Below are positions 56,884 to 64,000 of a stretch of DNA of 64,000 nucleotides, piece after piece (positions within the stretch are counted from its first letter, which is position 1; each line of letters begins with the position of its first letter). This DNA is from Psychrobacillus glaciei. GTDB taxonomy: Bacteria > Bacillota > Bacilli > Bacillales_A > Planococcaceae. The translations under genes and the position numbers were made by a program. Where the stretch lies: the NCBI RefSeq assembly GCF_008973485.1, contig NZ_CP031223.1, positions 1,426,001-1,490,000 of the forward strand. The letters run 5' to 3'. The notes below the pieces were generated by a model. The model was not told where the DNA came from and ran no database searches. It saw nothing but the letters and a program-made list of their open reading frames with translations.

Positions 56884-58194
56884 ATGACTGAAATAGTAAA
56901 CGTGATAGGTGCTGGACTTGCAGGAAGCGAGGCAGCTTGGCAAATTGCGAAGCGGGGTATAAAGGTTCGTCTTTTTGAAATGCGACCTGTTAAACAAACT
57001 CCAGCTCATCATACAGATAAATTTGCAGAACTAGTTTGTTCTAATTCGCTACGTGCAAATAATTTGACAAACGCTGTTGGTGTTATTAAAGAAGAAATGC
57101 GTATATTGGATTCTCTTATTATTCATGCTGCAGACAACAGTAGCGTGCCCGCCGGAGGTGCATTAGCTGTTGATAGACATGATTTTGCTGGAAGAGTTAC
57201 GGATACGATACGTAATCATCCTTTAATTGAAATTGTAAACGAAGAAGTAACGGAAATCCCAGAAGGAATAACGGTCATTGCAACAGGGCCATTAACTTCT
57301 CCGGCTTTAGCGGAAAAAGTAAAAGATATAACAGGCCAAGCTTATTTGTACTTTTATGATGCCGCAGCTCCAATTGTGGAAAAAGACAGTATTGACATGG
57401 ACAAAGTATATTTGAAATCGCGTTACGATAAAGGGGAAGCGGCTTACTTAAACTGTCCAATGACAGAAGAGGAATTCAATCGTTTTTATGACGCACTTAT
57501 TGCAGCAGAGGTTGTTCCGTTAAAAGAATTTGAAAAAGAAATCTACTTCGAAGGATGTATGCCAGTAGAAGTAATGGCTGGAAGAGGTCGAAAAACATTA
57601 TTATTTGGACCCATGAAGCCGGTTGGTCTCGAAGATCCAAAAACAGGAAAGCGACCATATGCAGTTGTTCAACTAAGACAAGATGATGCTGCTGGTACAC
57701 TATATAATATTGTTGGATTTCAAACGCATTTAAAATGGGGACCACAAAAAGAAGTATTGCAACTAATACCGGGTCTAGAAAACGTAGAGATTGTTCGATA
57801 TGGTGTTATGCATCGTAATACGTTCATTAACTCACCTACTGTACTACAACCAACTTACCAACTAAAAGCAAACCAACAAATTTTCTTTGCAGGTCAGATG
57901 ACTGGTGTGGAAGGATATGTAGAGTCTGCGGGGAGTGGTTTACTTGCTGGCATTAATGCGGCTAGATTTGTAAAAGGGGAAGAATTAATCGTATTCCCGA
58001 GCGAAACAGCTCTAGGTAGTATGGCTAGATATATTACAGAAGCAAATCCGAAAAATTTTCAACCAATGAATATTAACTTTGGCCTATTCCCAGAGCTCCA
58101 ACCAAAAGTTAGAGATAAAAAATTGAGAACCGAGCAATTAGCAAATCGCGCATTAAAAACAATTCAAAATTTTGTGATAAATGAATCGATTTAA
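56884..58194 (+). CDS. trmFO: tRNA uracil-54 methyltransferase TrmFO
   Basis: Folate- and FAD-dependent enzyme that makes m5U54 in tRNA. The 436 residues begin [21 protein letters not shown] (FAD), with [18 protein letters not shown], the region [28 protein letters not shown] (catalytic cysteine segment) and [20 protein letters not shown]. It follows topA after 18 bases. Confidence 0.97.
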   Translation: MTEIVNVIGAGLAGSEAAWQIAKRGIKVRLFEMRPVKQTPAHHTDKFAELVCSNSLRANNLTNAVGVIKEEMRILDSLIIHAADNSSVPAGGALAVDRHDFAGRVTDTIRNHPLIEIVNEEVTEIPEGITVIATGPLTSPALAEKVKDITGQAYLYFYDAAAPIVEKDSIDMDKVYLKSRYDKGEAAYLNCPMTEEEFNRFYDALIAAEVVPLKEFEKEIYFEGCMPVEVMAGRGRKTLLFGPMKPVGLEDPKTGKRPYAVVQLRQDDAAGTLYNIVGFQTHLKWGPQKEVLQLIPGLENVEIVRYGVMHRNTFINSPTVLQPTYQLKANQQIFFAGQMTGVEGYVESAGSGLLAGINAARFVKGEELIVFPSETALGSMARYITEANPKNFQPMNINFGLFPELQPKVRDKKLRTEQLANRALKTIQNFVINESI

Positions 58195-58203
58195 TTGCTT
58201 TAA

Positions 58204-58237
58204 GCCTCTAAAACTTGATATACTTTTAGAGGCTTTT
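58204..58237 (+). terminator. Terminator of dprA-topA-trmFO
   Basis: GCCTCTAAAA (58204-58213) pairs with TTTTAGAGGC (58224-58233), followed by TTTT. Confidence 0.88.
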
Positions 58238-58266
58238 ACTATGGAAAGAGAATTGGAGTTGTTCGA

Positions 58267-59160
58267 ATGATTGGATTAATTGAATTACATTCATTTATTG
58301 ATTATATTCAATTAGAGAAAAATTACTCAAATCTTACAGTCCATGAGTACGACAAAGATATTGAACAGTTTTTACTTTTTCTAGAAAGAGAAGGTGTAAG
58401 TCATTTAAATGAAGTAGAATATGTTCACGCGCGATTATTTGTTACAACTCTTTATGAAAAAAAATTAGCGAGAACTTCTATTTCAAGAAAGATTTCATCC
58501 GTTCGTTCTTTTTACAAGTTTTTACACAAAGAATACAATATAAGAGACGAAGCCTTTCAATCGTTATATCATCCGAAGAAAGAGGAGAAATTACCTCATT
58601 TCTTTTATGAGGAAGAAATGGAAAAACTGTTCGAAGCAAACAAAGGGACAGATCTACTTTCTTTGAGAAATATGGCATTACTCGAATTACTATATGCAAC
58701 TGGCATTCGGGTAAGCGAACTTATTTCGATCGAAATGAGTCATATTGATAAGAGTTATGGGATTGTTCGTGTAATGGGAAAGGGAAGAAAAGAGCGGTAT
58801 GTTCCTGTTGGCGATTATGCACTATTAGCAGTGGAAGAATATGTAGAAAAAAGCAGGTTTAAGTTAATGAAGTATACGTCCCACTCTTTTCTTTTTGTAA
58901 ATAGCAGAGGTCATCATTTAACCACAAGTGGTGTTAGACATATTCTAAACGAAATGATAAAGAAAGCGTCTATGCACACGACAATATATCCTCATATGCT
59001 TCGACATACATTTGCTACGCATTTATTAAACAATGGTGCAGATTTAAGAAGTGTGCAAGAATTGTTAGGGCATTCCCATTTAACTTCTACTCAAATTTAT
59101 ACACATGTAACAAAGGAACATTTAAGAAAAACGTATATGAACGCTCATCCTAGGGCATAA
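58267..59160 (+). CDS. xerC: Tyrosine recombinase XerC (CodV)
   Basis: Site-specific recombinase that resolves chromosome dimers at dif with a second Xer protein. The 297 residues have an N-terminal SAM-like domain (about 5-90) and the catalytic set: Arg in YATGIRVSELISIE, Lys in GKGRKERYVPV, His-x-x-Arg in HMLRHTFATH, His in GHSHLTSTQIYTHV and the nucleophile Tyr in the same motif. It leads the xerC-hslV-hslU-codY group. Confidence 0.96.
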   Translation: MIGLIELHSFIDYIQLEKNYSNLTVHEYDKDIEQFLLFLEREGVSHLNEVEYVHARLFVTTLYEKKLARTSISRKISSVRSFYKFLHKEYNIRDEAFQSLYHPKKEEKLPHFFYEEEMEKLFEANKGTDLLSLRNMALLELLYATGIRVSELISIEMSHIDKSYGIVRVMGKGRKERYVPVGDYALLAVEEYVEKSRFKLMKYTSHSFLFVNSRGHHLTTSGVRHILNEMIKKASMHTTIYPHMLRHTFATHLLNNGADLRSVQELLGHSHLTSTQIYTHVTKEHLRKTYMNAHPRA

Positions 59161-59280
59161 CCTTATTTATCAGTGCTTGTAAGCACTTGCTAAATAAGGG
59201 TATGCCTCCGGCGGATGCCACAGTTTTTGTAAAGGAGTTCATCGAGCGAGCTCGATTCATAAACTGGGCTCAAATACGCC
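59161..59280 (+). other. Two structured hairpins between xerC and hslV
   Basis: First hairpin: CCTTATTTA (59161-59169) with TAAATAAGG (59191-59199) and inner AGTGCTT/AAGCACT, without a T-run. Second, nested structure: GGCG (59210-59213) with CGCC (59277-59280), CAGTTT (59221-59226) with AAACTG (59261-59266) and ATCGAGC (59241-59247) with GCTCGAT (59250-59256). Three nested pairings in 70 bases are unlikely by chance. It could be a leader of hslVU or a dispersed element. Confidence 0.6.
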
Positions 59281-59315
59281 AAGACGAATTTGATATATAT
59301 TGGAGGTAATGAAAT

Positions 59316-59870
59316 TTGGCTGGAGCTGGAATACATGCAACTACAATTTTTGCGGTAAGTCATAATGGAAGTTATGCAATGGCAGGGGACGGACAGGTCA
59401 CTTTAGGTAATCAAGTTGTTATGAAGCATACCGCGAAAAAAGTTAGAAGATTATTTAATGGTAAAGTAATAGCAGGGTTTGCCGGTTCCGTTGCAGATGC
59501 TTTTACATTATTTGAAATGTTCGAAGGTAAACTATTAGAGTATAATGGGAATCTTCAGCGTGCGTCCGTTGAATTAGCAAAACAATGGAGAGGGGATAAA
59601 ATGTTACGTCAACTGGAAGCAATGCTTTTAGTAATGGACAATAAAAATTTATTACTAGTTTCTGGAACTGGTGAAGTAATTGAGCCAGATGATGGTATAC
59701 TTGCTATTGGCTCTGGAGGAAACTATGCATTAGCAGCAGGAAGGGCATTAAAGCAATATGCTGGGGAAAAAATGACTGCTGAAGAAATAGCAAAGGCAGC
59801 TCTAACAACTGCTGCTGATATTTGCGTATTTACAAATCATCAAATAATTGTGGAGGTATTAGGTGAATGA
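59316..59870 (+). CDS. hslV: ATP-dependent protease subunit HslV (ClpQ)
   Basis: Proteolytic subunit of the HslUV (ClpQY/CodWX) protease. The 184 residues contain [53 protein letters not shown] and [16 protein letters not shown]. The TT pair aligns with the N-terminal threonine nucleophile of Escherichia coli HslV; eight residues (MAGAGIHA) stand in front. Bacillus subtilis ClpQ instead uses an N-terminal serine; this protein has Ala at position 2, so maturation to the Thr is more likely. TTG start, GGAGG upstream. Confidence 0.95.
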   Translation: MAGAGIHATTIFAVSHNGSYAMAGDGQVTLGNQVVMKHTAKKVRRLFNGKVIAGFAGSVADAFTLFEMFEGKLLEYNGNLQRASVELAKQWRGDKMLRQLEAMLLVMDNKNLLLVSGTGEVIEPDDGILAIGSGGNYALAAGRALKQYAGEKMTAEEIAKAALTTAADICVFTNHQIIVEVLGE

Positions 59871-61261
59871 ATGAAAATAACTTAACGCCAAAACAAATTA
59901 CGGAGCACTTAAATAAATATATCGTTGGGCAAGATGCTGCAAAAAAAGCGGTAGCAGTAGCTCTTCGAAATAGATATAGAAGACAACTACTAGATGAAGA
60001 TATGAAGAATGAAGTAATCCCTAAAAACATCTTAATGATTGGTCCAACTGGGGTTGGGAAAACAGAAATAGCGAGAAGAATTGCAAAGCTTACAAAAGCC
60101 CCTTTTGTAAAAGTAGAGGCGACTAAATTTACAGAAGTAGGTTATGTCGGTAGAGACGTTGAATCAATGGTAAGAGATTTAGTGGAAGCAGCTATTCGAA
60201 TTGTGAAAGAAGAGAAAATGGAAGAAGTGAAAGATCAGGCAATACGATTAGCGAATGATGCTATTGTAAAGCTTCTTGTTCCTTCGTTAAAGAAAAAGAG
60301 TGCCAGCCAAAATCCGTTCGAAGCATTATTTGGAGGAAAAGCAGATGATGAACACCAAGATAATGATGATACGGAAGTTCGTATAAAAAGATCACAAATT
60401 GCAGAAGATTTAAGAGATGGAAAACTAGAAGAAGAAATTGTTACAGTAGAAGTTACAGAACAAGCTCCATCTATCTTTGACGCACTTCAAGGCGGCGGGA
60501 TGGAGAGTATGGGGATGAATATGCAAGATGCACTTTCTAGTTTAGTTCCAAAGAAAAAGAAAAAAAGAAAAATGAAAGTAAAAGATGCTCGGAAAGTATT
60601 ATTGCAGGAAGAAGCGAGCAAACTAATTGATAATGATGAGTTATCTCAAATTGCGATAGAAAAAACCGAACAGACTGGAATAATATTTATTGATGAAATG
60701 GATAAAATTGCGAATAAAAGTGGTGGTAGTGCTTCTGCGGATGTTTCGCGAGAAGGCGTTCAACGCGATATTTTACCAATTGTCGAAGGTTCAACTGTGA
60801 ATACGAAATATGGTGCAGTAAAAACGGATTATATCTTGTTTATTGCAGCTGGTGCTTTCCATATGTCGAAACCCTCTGATTTAATCCCTGAGCTTCAAGG
60901 TAGATTTCCGATTCGTGTAGAATTAGAAAAACTTACAAAAGAAGATTTTGTTCGAATTTTAAAAGAACCTCAACATTCTCTAACAAAACAATATGAAGCA
61001 TTACTTCAAACAGAAGGTGTAACAATTTCGTTTACAGATGACTCAATTGAAAGAATTGGTGAAATAGCATATGAGGTGAATCAAGAAACGGATAATATAG
61101 GAGCTCGACGTCTTCATACGATACTCGAAAAGATCTTAGAAGAACTATCGTTTGAAGCTTCTGACATTTCTCCAGCTCATATTCAAATAACTCCTGGATA
61201 TATTGACCAAAAACTTGACAATATTGTGAAGAATAAAGATTTATCGCAATTTATATTGTAA
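59867..61261 (+). CDS. hslU: ATP-dependent protease ATPase HslU (ClpY)
   Basis: AAA+ unfoldase partner of HslV. The 464 residues have Walker [14 protein letters not shown] at about 58, the pore motif GYVGRDVES, an I domain (about 110-240), Walker [10 protein letters not shown] at about 275 and a C-terminal end KDLSQFIL that inserts into HslV. It overlaps hslV by 4 bases. Confidence 0.97.
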   Translation: MNENNLTPKQITEHLNKYIVGQDAAKKAVAVALRNRYRRQLLDEDMKNEVIPKNILMIGPTGVGKTEIARRIAKLTKAPFVKVEATKFTEVGYVGRDVESMVRDLVEAAIRIVKEEKMEEVKDQAIRLANDAIVKLLVPSLKKKSASQNPFEALFGGKADDEHQDNDDTEVRIKRSQIAEDLRDGKLEEEIVTVEVTEQAPSIFDALQGGGMESMGMNMQDALSSLVPKKKKKRKMKVKDARKVLLQEEASKLIDNDELSQIAIEKTEQTGIIFIDEMDKIANKSGGSASADVSREGVQRDILPIVEGSTVNTKYGAVKTDYILFIAAGAFHMSKPSDLIPELQGRFPIRVELEKLTKEDFVRILKEPQHSLTKQYEALLQTEGVTISFTDDSIERIGEIAYEVNQETDNIGARRLHTILEKILEELSFEASDISPAHIQITPGYIDQKLDNIVKNKDLSQFIL

Positions 61262-61345
61262 TATTAAGTTTCTGCTATTCCAAAAACAATTAAAAACCTT
61301 TAGAATATTAAAAATAAATACGTAAATTAAATGGAGGAAACAACA

Positions 61346-62125
61346 ATGAATTTATTAAGTAAAACAAGAAAGATTAACTCGATGCTCCAAGCATCTGCAG
61401 GTAAACCTGTTAATTTTAAAGAAATGGCAGCAACATTAAGCGACGTTATTGAATGTAACGCTTTCATCTTAAGCCGTAAAGGTAAACTACTAGGACATGA
61501 AGTACATCAACAAATTGAAAATGAACGTATGATTAAAATGATGGAAGAACGTCAATTCCCAGAAGATTATACAAAAAACTTATTTAGTGTTAACGAAACT
61601 TCTTCAAATTTAGATGTATACAACCAACATACAGTATTTCCTGTAGAAAATCGCGAATTATTTAAAGATGGGTTAACAACGATTGTACCGATTATCGGTG
61701 GTGGAGAACGTTTGGGTACTTTAATCCTTGGACGTTTAAAACAAGAATTCCATGATGATGATTTAATTCTTGGAGAATATGGTGCTACTGTTGTTGGGAT
61801 GGAAATCTTACGTGAAAAATCAGAAGAAATTGAAGGCGAAGCAAGAAGTAAAGCTGTCGTTCAAATGGCGATAAATTCTTTATCCTATAGTGAGCTAGAA
61901 GCAATTGAGCATATTTTTGAAGAATTAGATGGAAATGAAGGCTTACTAGTAGCTTCAAAAATTGCTGACCGCGTAGGTATTACTCGTTCTGTAATTGTAA
62001 ATGCTTTACGTAAGCTTGAAAGTGCTGGAGTAATTGAATCTAGATCATTAGGTATGAAAGGAACGTACATTAAAGTACTTAATGATAAATTCCTTGCAGA
62101 ACTAGCTCAATTAAAATTGAAATAA
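61346..62125 (+). CDS. codY: GTP- and branched-chain-amino-acid-sensing repressor CodY
   Basis: Global nutrient regulator that binds isoleucine/valine and GTP. The 259 residues have the N-terminal GAF domain ([15 protein letters not shown] to about 155) and a C-terminal winged helix ([23 protein letters not shown], about 203-225) with the end [14 protein letters not shown] 61346 is 8 bases after GGAGG; an ATG at 61331 contains the site. A weak promoter-like TTCCAA-17-TAGAAT precedes it at 61278-61306. Confidence 0.97.
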   Translation: MNLLSKTRKINSMLQASAGKPVNFKEMAATLSDVIECNAFILSRKGKLLGHEVHQQIENERMIKMMEERQFPEDYTKNLFSVNETSSNLDVYNQHTVFPVENRELFKDGLTTIVPIIGGGERLGTLILGRLKQEFHDDDLILGEYGATVVGMEILREKSEEIEGEARSKAVVQMAINSLSYSELEAIEHIFEELDGNEGLLVASKIADRVGITRSVIVNALRKLESAGVIESRSLGMKGTYIKVLNDKFLAELAQLKLK

Positions 62126-62133
62126 GTAATAAT

Positions 62134-62167
62134 AAAACCTCTTCTACTTTTGTAGAAGAGGTTTTTT
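62134..62167 (+). terminator. Terminator of codY
   Basis: AAAACCTCTTCTAC (62134-62147) pairs with GTAGAAGAGGTTTT (62152-62165) around a 4-base loop, with T bases following. Confidence 0.95.
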
Positions 62168-62751
62168 CATGAAAAGAATGAATATATATTTTTTATGACA
62201 TGAACAGGTTTATTTCCGCCGCAGGCTGACGCTTGCTAGTCAAGCAAGCATCAAGCCCTTTCGCGCAGCTTTAGTACAGGATCATGATTTGCTTGCTAAT
62301 CCCCTAGAAATCGCCGCCTTCCGCACCTGTACTTATCTAGAAGAAGTCTCTTGCTCCTGCGGTTACTCGTCGCAGAAAGTATTTGCTTCCGATCTCGGAT
62401 AAGTAAGAATTGGTCTCGCCACTGAGTAAAATGTTTTCTGGTACAACACGTTTGGTATCAAAATGTCATTTAGTGTAAAAAAATGCTCCGTCTAAGATAA
62501 AACAATAATAATTTCAAAAATAAATAATTCCTTTTTTTTGAAAATTTATACGAATTAGTATGTATGCATTATGAATTATGACTTTTCGACATTTTATTTA
62601 GAAAAAGATCGAAAAAAAAGGAAAAATGACCTATGAAATAAAAAAAAAGAGAATAGACACTATGTTACATTTTCATTACAATTAGATTATTATGATTTTC
62701 GTAGAATATTATTAAAATTTTTACCTTTAAGAAATAAAAGAGGTGTAATAA
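62168..62751. other. Gap between codY and the fla/che operon
   Basis: About 580 bases with a GC-rich repeat (62204-62330) and then a very AT-rich stretch up to flgB. A possible sigma-A promoter TTACAT (62665-62670), 17 bases, TATTAT (62688-62693) lies 58 bases before flgB. I do not see a convincing sigma-D site. Confidence 0.6.
62204..62330 (-). repeat. GC-rich dispersed intergenic repeat, copy F
   Basis: ACAGGT (62204-62209) pairs with ACCTGT (62325-62330). It contains TTTCCGCCGCAGGCTGACGC, an internal GCTTGCTAGTCAAGCAAGC-type stem, and TCGCCGCCTTCCGC, in the orientation of copies B and C. Confidence 0.75.
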
Positions 62752-63144
62752 TTGGGTATTTTTGGAGGAACAATTTCAAGTTTAGAACGCGGTTTAGATT
62801 TTTCAGCAATGAAACATAAAGCAATCGCACAAAATATTGCAAATGTCGACACGCCAAATTATAAAGCGAAGAGTGTTAATTTCAAGAATTTCTTGTCTGA
62901 TGCCAAACATTCGACAATTTCCGCATATCGCACGAATGAAAAACATTTTAACTTTCAAATGAACACAAGTTCACCAGGTGTTAATAATTATGCTGATTTT
63001 CAATATAGTCAGAATGGTAATGGAGTAGACATGGATAAAGAGCAAGCGAATCTAGCGACAAACCAAATCTATTATAATGCATTGGTTGACCGGATGAGCA
63101 GCAAGTTAAATACTTTGCAATCTGTCATTAAAGGAGGTCGCTAA
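62752..63144 (+). CDS. flgB: Flagellar basal-body rod protein FlgB
   Basis: Proximal rod component. The 130 residues have the rod-family N-terminal helix MKHKAIAQNIANVDTPNYKAK and the C-terminal helix NQIYYNALVDRMSSKLNTLQSVI. TTG start with AGAGGTG 8 bases upstream. It is the first gene of the fla/che operon, as in Bacillus subtilis. Confidence 0.96.
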   Translation: MGIFGGTISSLERGLDFSAMKHKAIAQNIANVDTPNYKAKSVNFKNFLSDAKHSTISAYRTNEKHFNFQMNTSSPGVNNYADFQYSQNGNGVDMDKEQANLATNQIYYNALVDRMSSKLNTLQSVIKGGR

Positions 63145-63146
63145 AT

Positions 63147-63599
63147 TTGTCGATTTTTCACGGAATGAATACTACTGCTTCCGCTTTAACTGCTCAACGT
63201 CTTCGCATGGATGTCATCTCTTCTAATATGGCGAATGTAGATACTACTAGGTCTAAGCTAGTCAATGGTGAATGGCAAGCATATAGAAGAAAAACCGTTA
63301 CATTTCAACCTCTTGAAGGACAATTCTCAAATTTTTTAAATGTAGCTAAAGGTAATCAGGGAGTTGGAAATGGCGTCAAAGTAGCGAGTATTAATGAAGA
63401 TTTGGAAACCCCACTTAAGTTAGTTTATGATCCAACACATATTGATGCGAACGCAGAGGGTTATGTAGAAATGCCGAATGTAGACCCATTGAGGGAAATG
63501 GTAGATTTAATCTCTGCAACTCGTTCTTATGAAGCGAATGTAACCGTATTTAATGCCAATAAAGCAATGCTTACTAAAGCTTTAGAGATTGGTAAATAG
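63147..63599 (+). CDS. flgC: Flagellar basal-body rod protein FlgC
   Basis: Rod protein of 150 residues with the start MSIFHGMNTTASALTAQRLR, the MDVISSNMANVDTTR motif and the C-terminal MVDLISATRSYEANVTVFNANK helix. TTG start; GGAGG lies at the end of flgB. Confidence 0.96.
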   Translation: MSIFHGMNTTASALTAQRLRMDVISSNMANVDTTRSKLVNGEWQAYRRKTVTFQPLEGQFSNFLNVAKGNQGVGNGVKVASINEDLETPLKLVYDPTHIDANAEGYVEMPNVDPLREMVDLISATRSYEANVTVFNANKAMLTKALEIGK

Positions 63600-63623
63600 A
63601 AATGAAAGAGGGTCAAGCAAGAT

Positions 63624-63929
63624 ATGGCAATAGAGTCTATTTCGTTATTTAATATAGCCCAAATTAATCCGGCATCATCTACTCCGAAAGCAAGTGTATC
63701 AGAAGCCCAACACAACTTTGGTGATTTTCTTAAAAGTGCAATTGAATCCGTCAATCAAGATCAAAAAGCTTCCGATGTCTTAACTGATAAGTTAGTCCGC
63801 GGGGAAGACGTAGAATTGCATGACATAATGATTGCTTCACAAAAAGCAAGCATTACTTTAAATACTACATTAGAAATTAGAAACAAAGTTGTAGAAGCAT
63901 ATCAAGAAATAATGCGTATGCCTGTATAA
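63624..63929 (+). CDS. fliE: Flagellar hook-basal body protein FliE
   Basis: Adapter between the MS ring and rod. The 101 residues include FGDFLKSAIESVNQDQKASD, the LVRGEDVELHDIMIASQKAS helix and the end LEIRNKVVEAYQEIMRMPV. Positioned between flgC and the start of fliF. Confidence 0.95.
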   Translation: MAIESISLFNIAQINPASSTPKASVSEAQHNFGDFLKSAIESVNQDQKASDVLTDKLVRGEDVELHDIMIASQKASITLNTTLEIRNKVVEAYQEIMRMPV

Positions 63930-63986
63930 ATCCTCGGTTATTCTTAAATATCGAGTAAAAATATTCACCATAGCCGGAGGATACAA

Positions 63987-64000
63987 ATGAATGAACGTAT
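63987..64000 (+). CDS. fliF: Start of fliF (MS-ring protein), cut by window edge
   Basis: ATG 63987 lies 7 bases after CGGAGG and opens MNER before the window ends. Identity is inferred only from position: fliF follows fliE in the Bacillales fla/che operon. An in-frame-shifted ATG at 63991 is also possible. Confidence 0.5.

Noticed and set aside
62752-62760. Sigma-D promoter directly before flgB
   Set aside because: No TAAA-n15-GCCGATAT-like match was found; only a weak sigma-A-like site is visible.

Overview
The window is chromosomal DNA of an AT-rich, endospore-forming, flagellated Firmicute of the order Bacillales. From gmk to the first flagellar rod genes the gene order is almost that of the Bacillus subtilis core chromosome. 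The small gene divergence, a spoVM homologue and several dispersed repeats suggest a Planococcaceae-type organism (Psychrobacillus, Lysinibacillus or Sporosarcina relatives). That placement is an inference from gene order and protein character, not from a search.

Layout. (1) 1-8.4 kb is an accessory stretch. It holds a 5'-truncated metallo-beta-lactamase-fold gene, an alpha/beta hydrolase interrupted by a stop codon inside its nucleophile motif, a minus-strand unit of an FAD oxidoreductase plus an ECF41-type sigma factor with a matching self-type promoter, a decayed IS1182-family transposase, an aspartase gene and an orphan 208-residue protein. (2) 8.4-10.6 kb carries rqcH on the minus strand. 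(3) 10.6-23 kb is the run gmk-rpoZ-coaBC-priA-def-fmt-rsmB-prpC-prkC-rsgA-rpe-thiN-spoVM: nucleotide, CoA and initiator-protein functions, replication restart, rRNA methylation, Ser/Thr signalling and a spore-coat anchor. (4) 23-34 kb has rpmB on the minus strand, then asp23-fakA, sdaAB-sdaAA-recG, and the fatty-acid/phospholipid unit fapR-plsX-fabD-fabG-acpP with a clear FapR operator. (5) 34-45 kb is rnc-smc-ftsY-ylxM-ffh-rpsP-khpA-rimM-trmD-rplS-lepB-rbgA: RNA processing, chromosome condensation, protein targeting and ribosome maturation. (6) 46.5-64 kb is rnhB-ylqG-flhX-sucCD, one intact IS3-family (IS150-type) element, dprA-topA-trmFO-xerC-hslVU-codY, and the start of the fla/che operon (flgB, flgC, fliE, first codons of fliF).

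Most core genes are tightly packed and often overlap by 1-11 bases. Long gene-free gaps (about 10.1-10.6, 25.8-26.5, 45.3-46.5, 49.5-50.3 and 62.1-62.75 kb) are mostly filled by two repeat families. One is a GC-rich family of about 100-150 bp whose end sequences differ between copies but stay self-complementary. The other is an element of about 230 bp with a nested hairpin whose stem also changes while pairing is kept. The best observations in the window are these repeats, the IS150-type element inserted inside the loop of the sucCD terminator with a 3-bp duplication, the solo end of the same IS that supplies the stop codon of flhX, and the ECF41 promoter. I did not find a clear new defence or biosynthetic system; the orphan 208-residue gene is the most obscure protein here.
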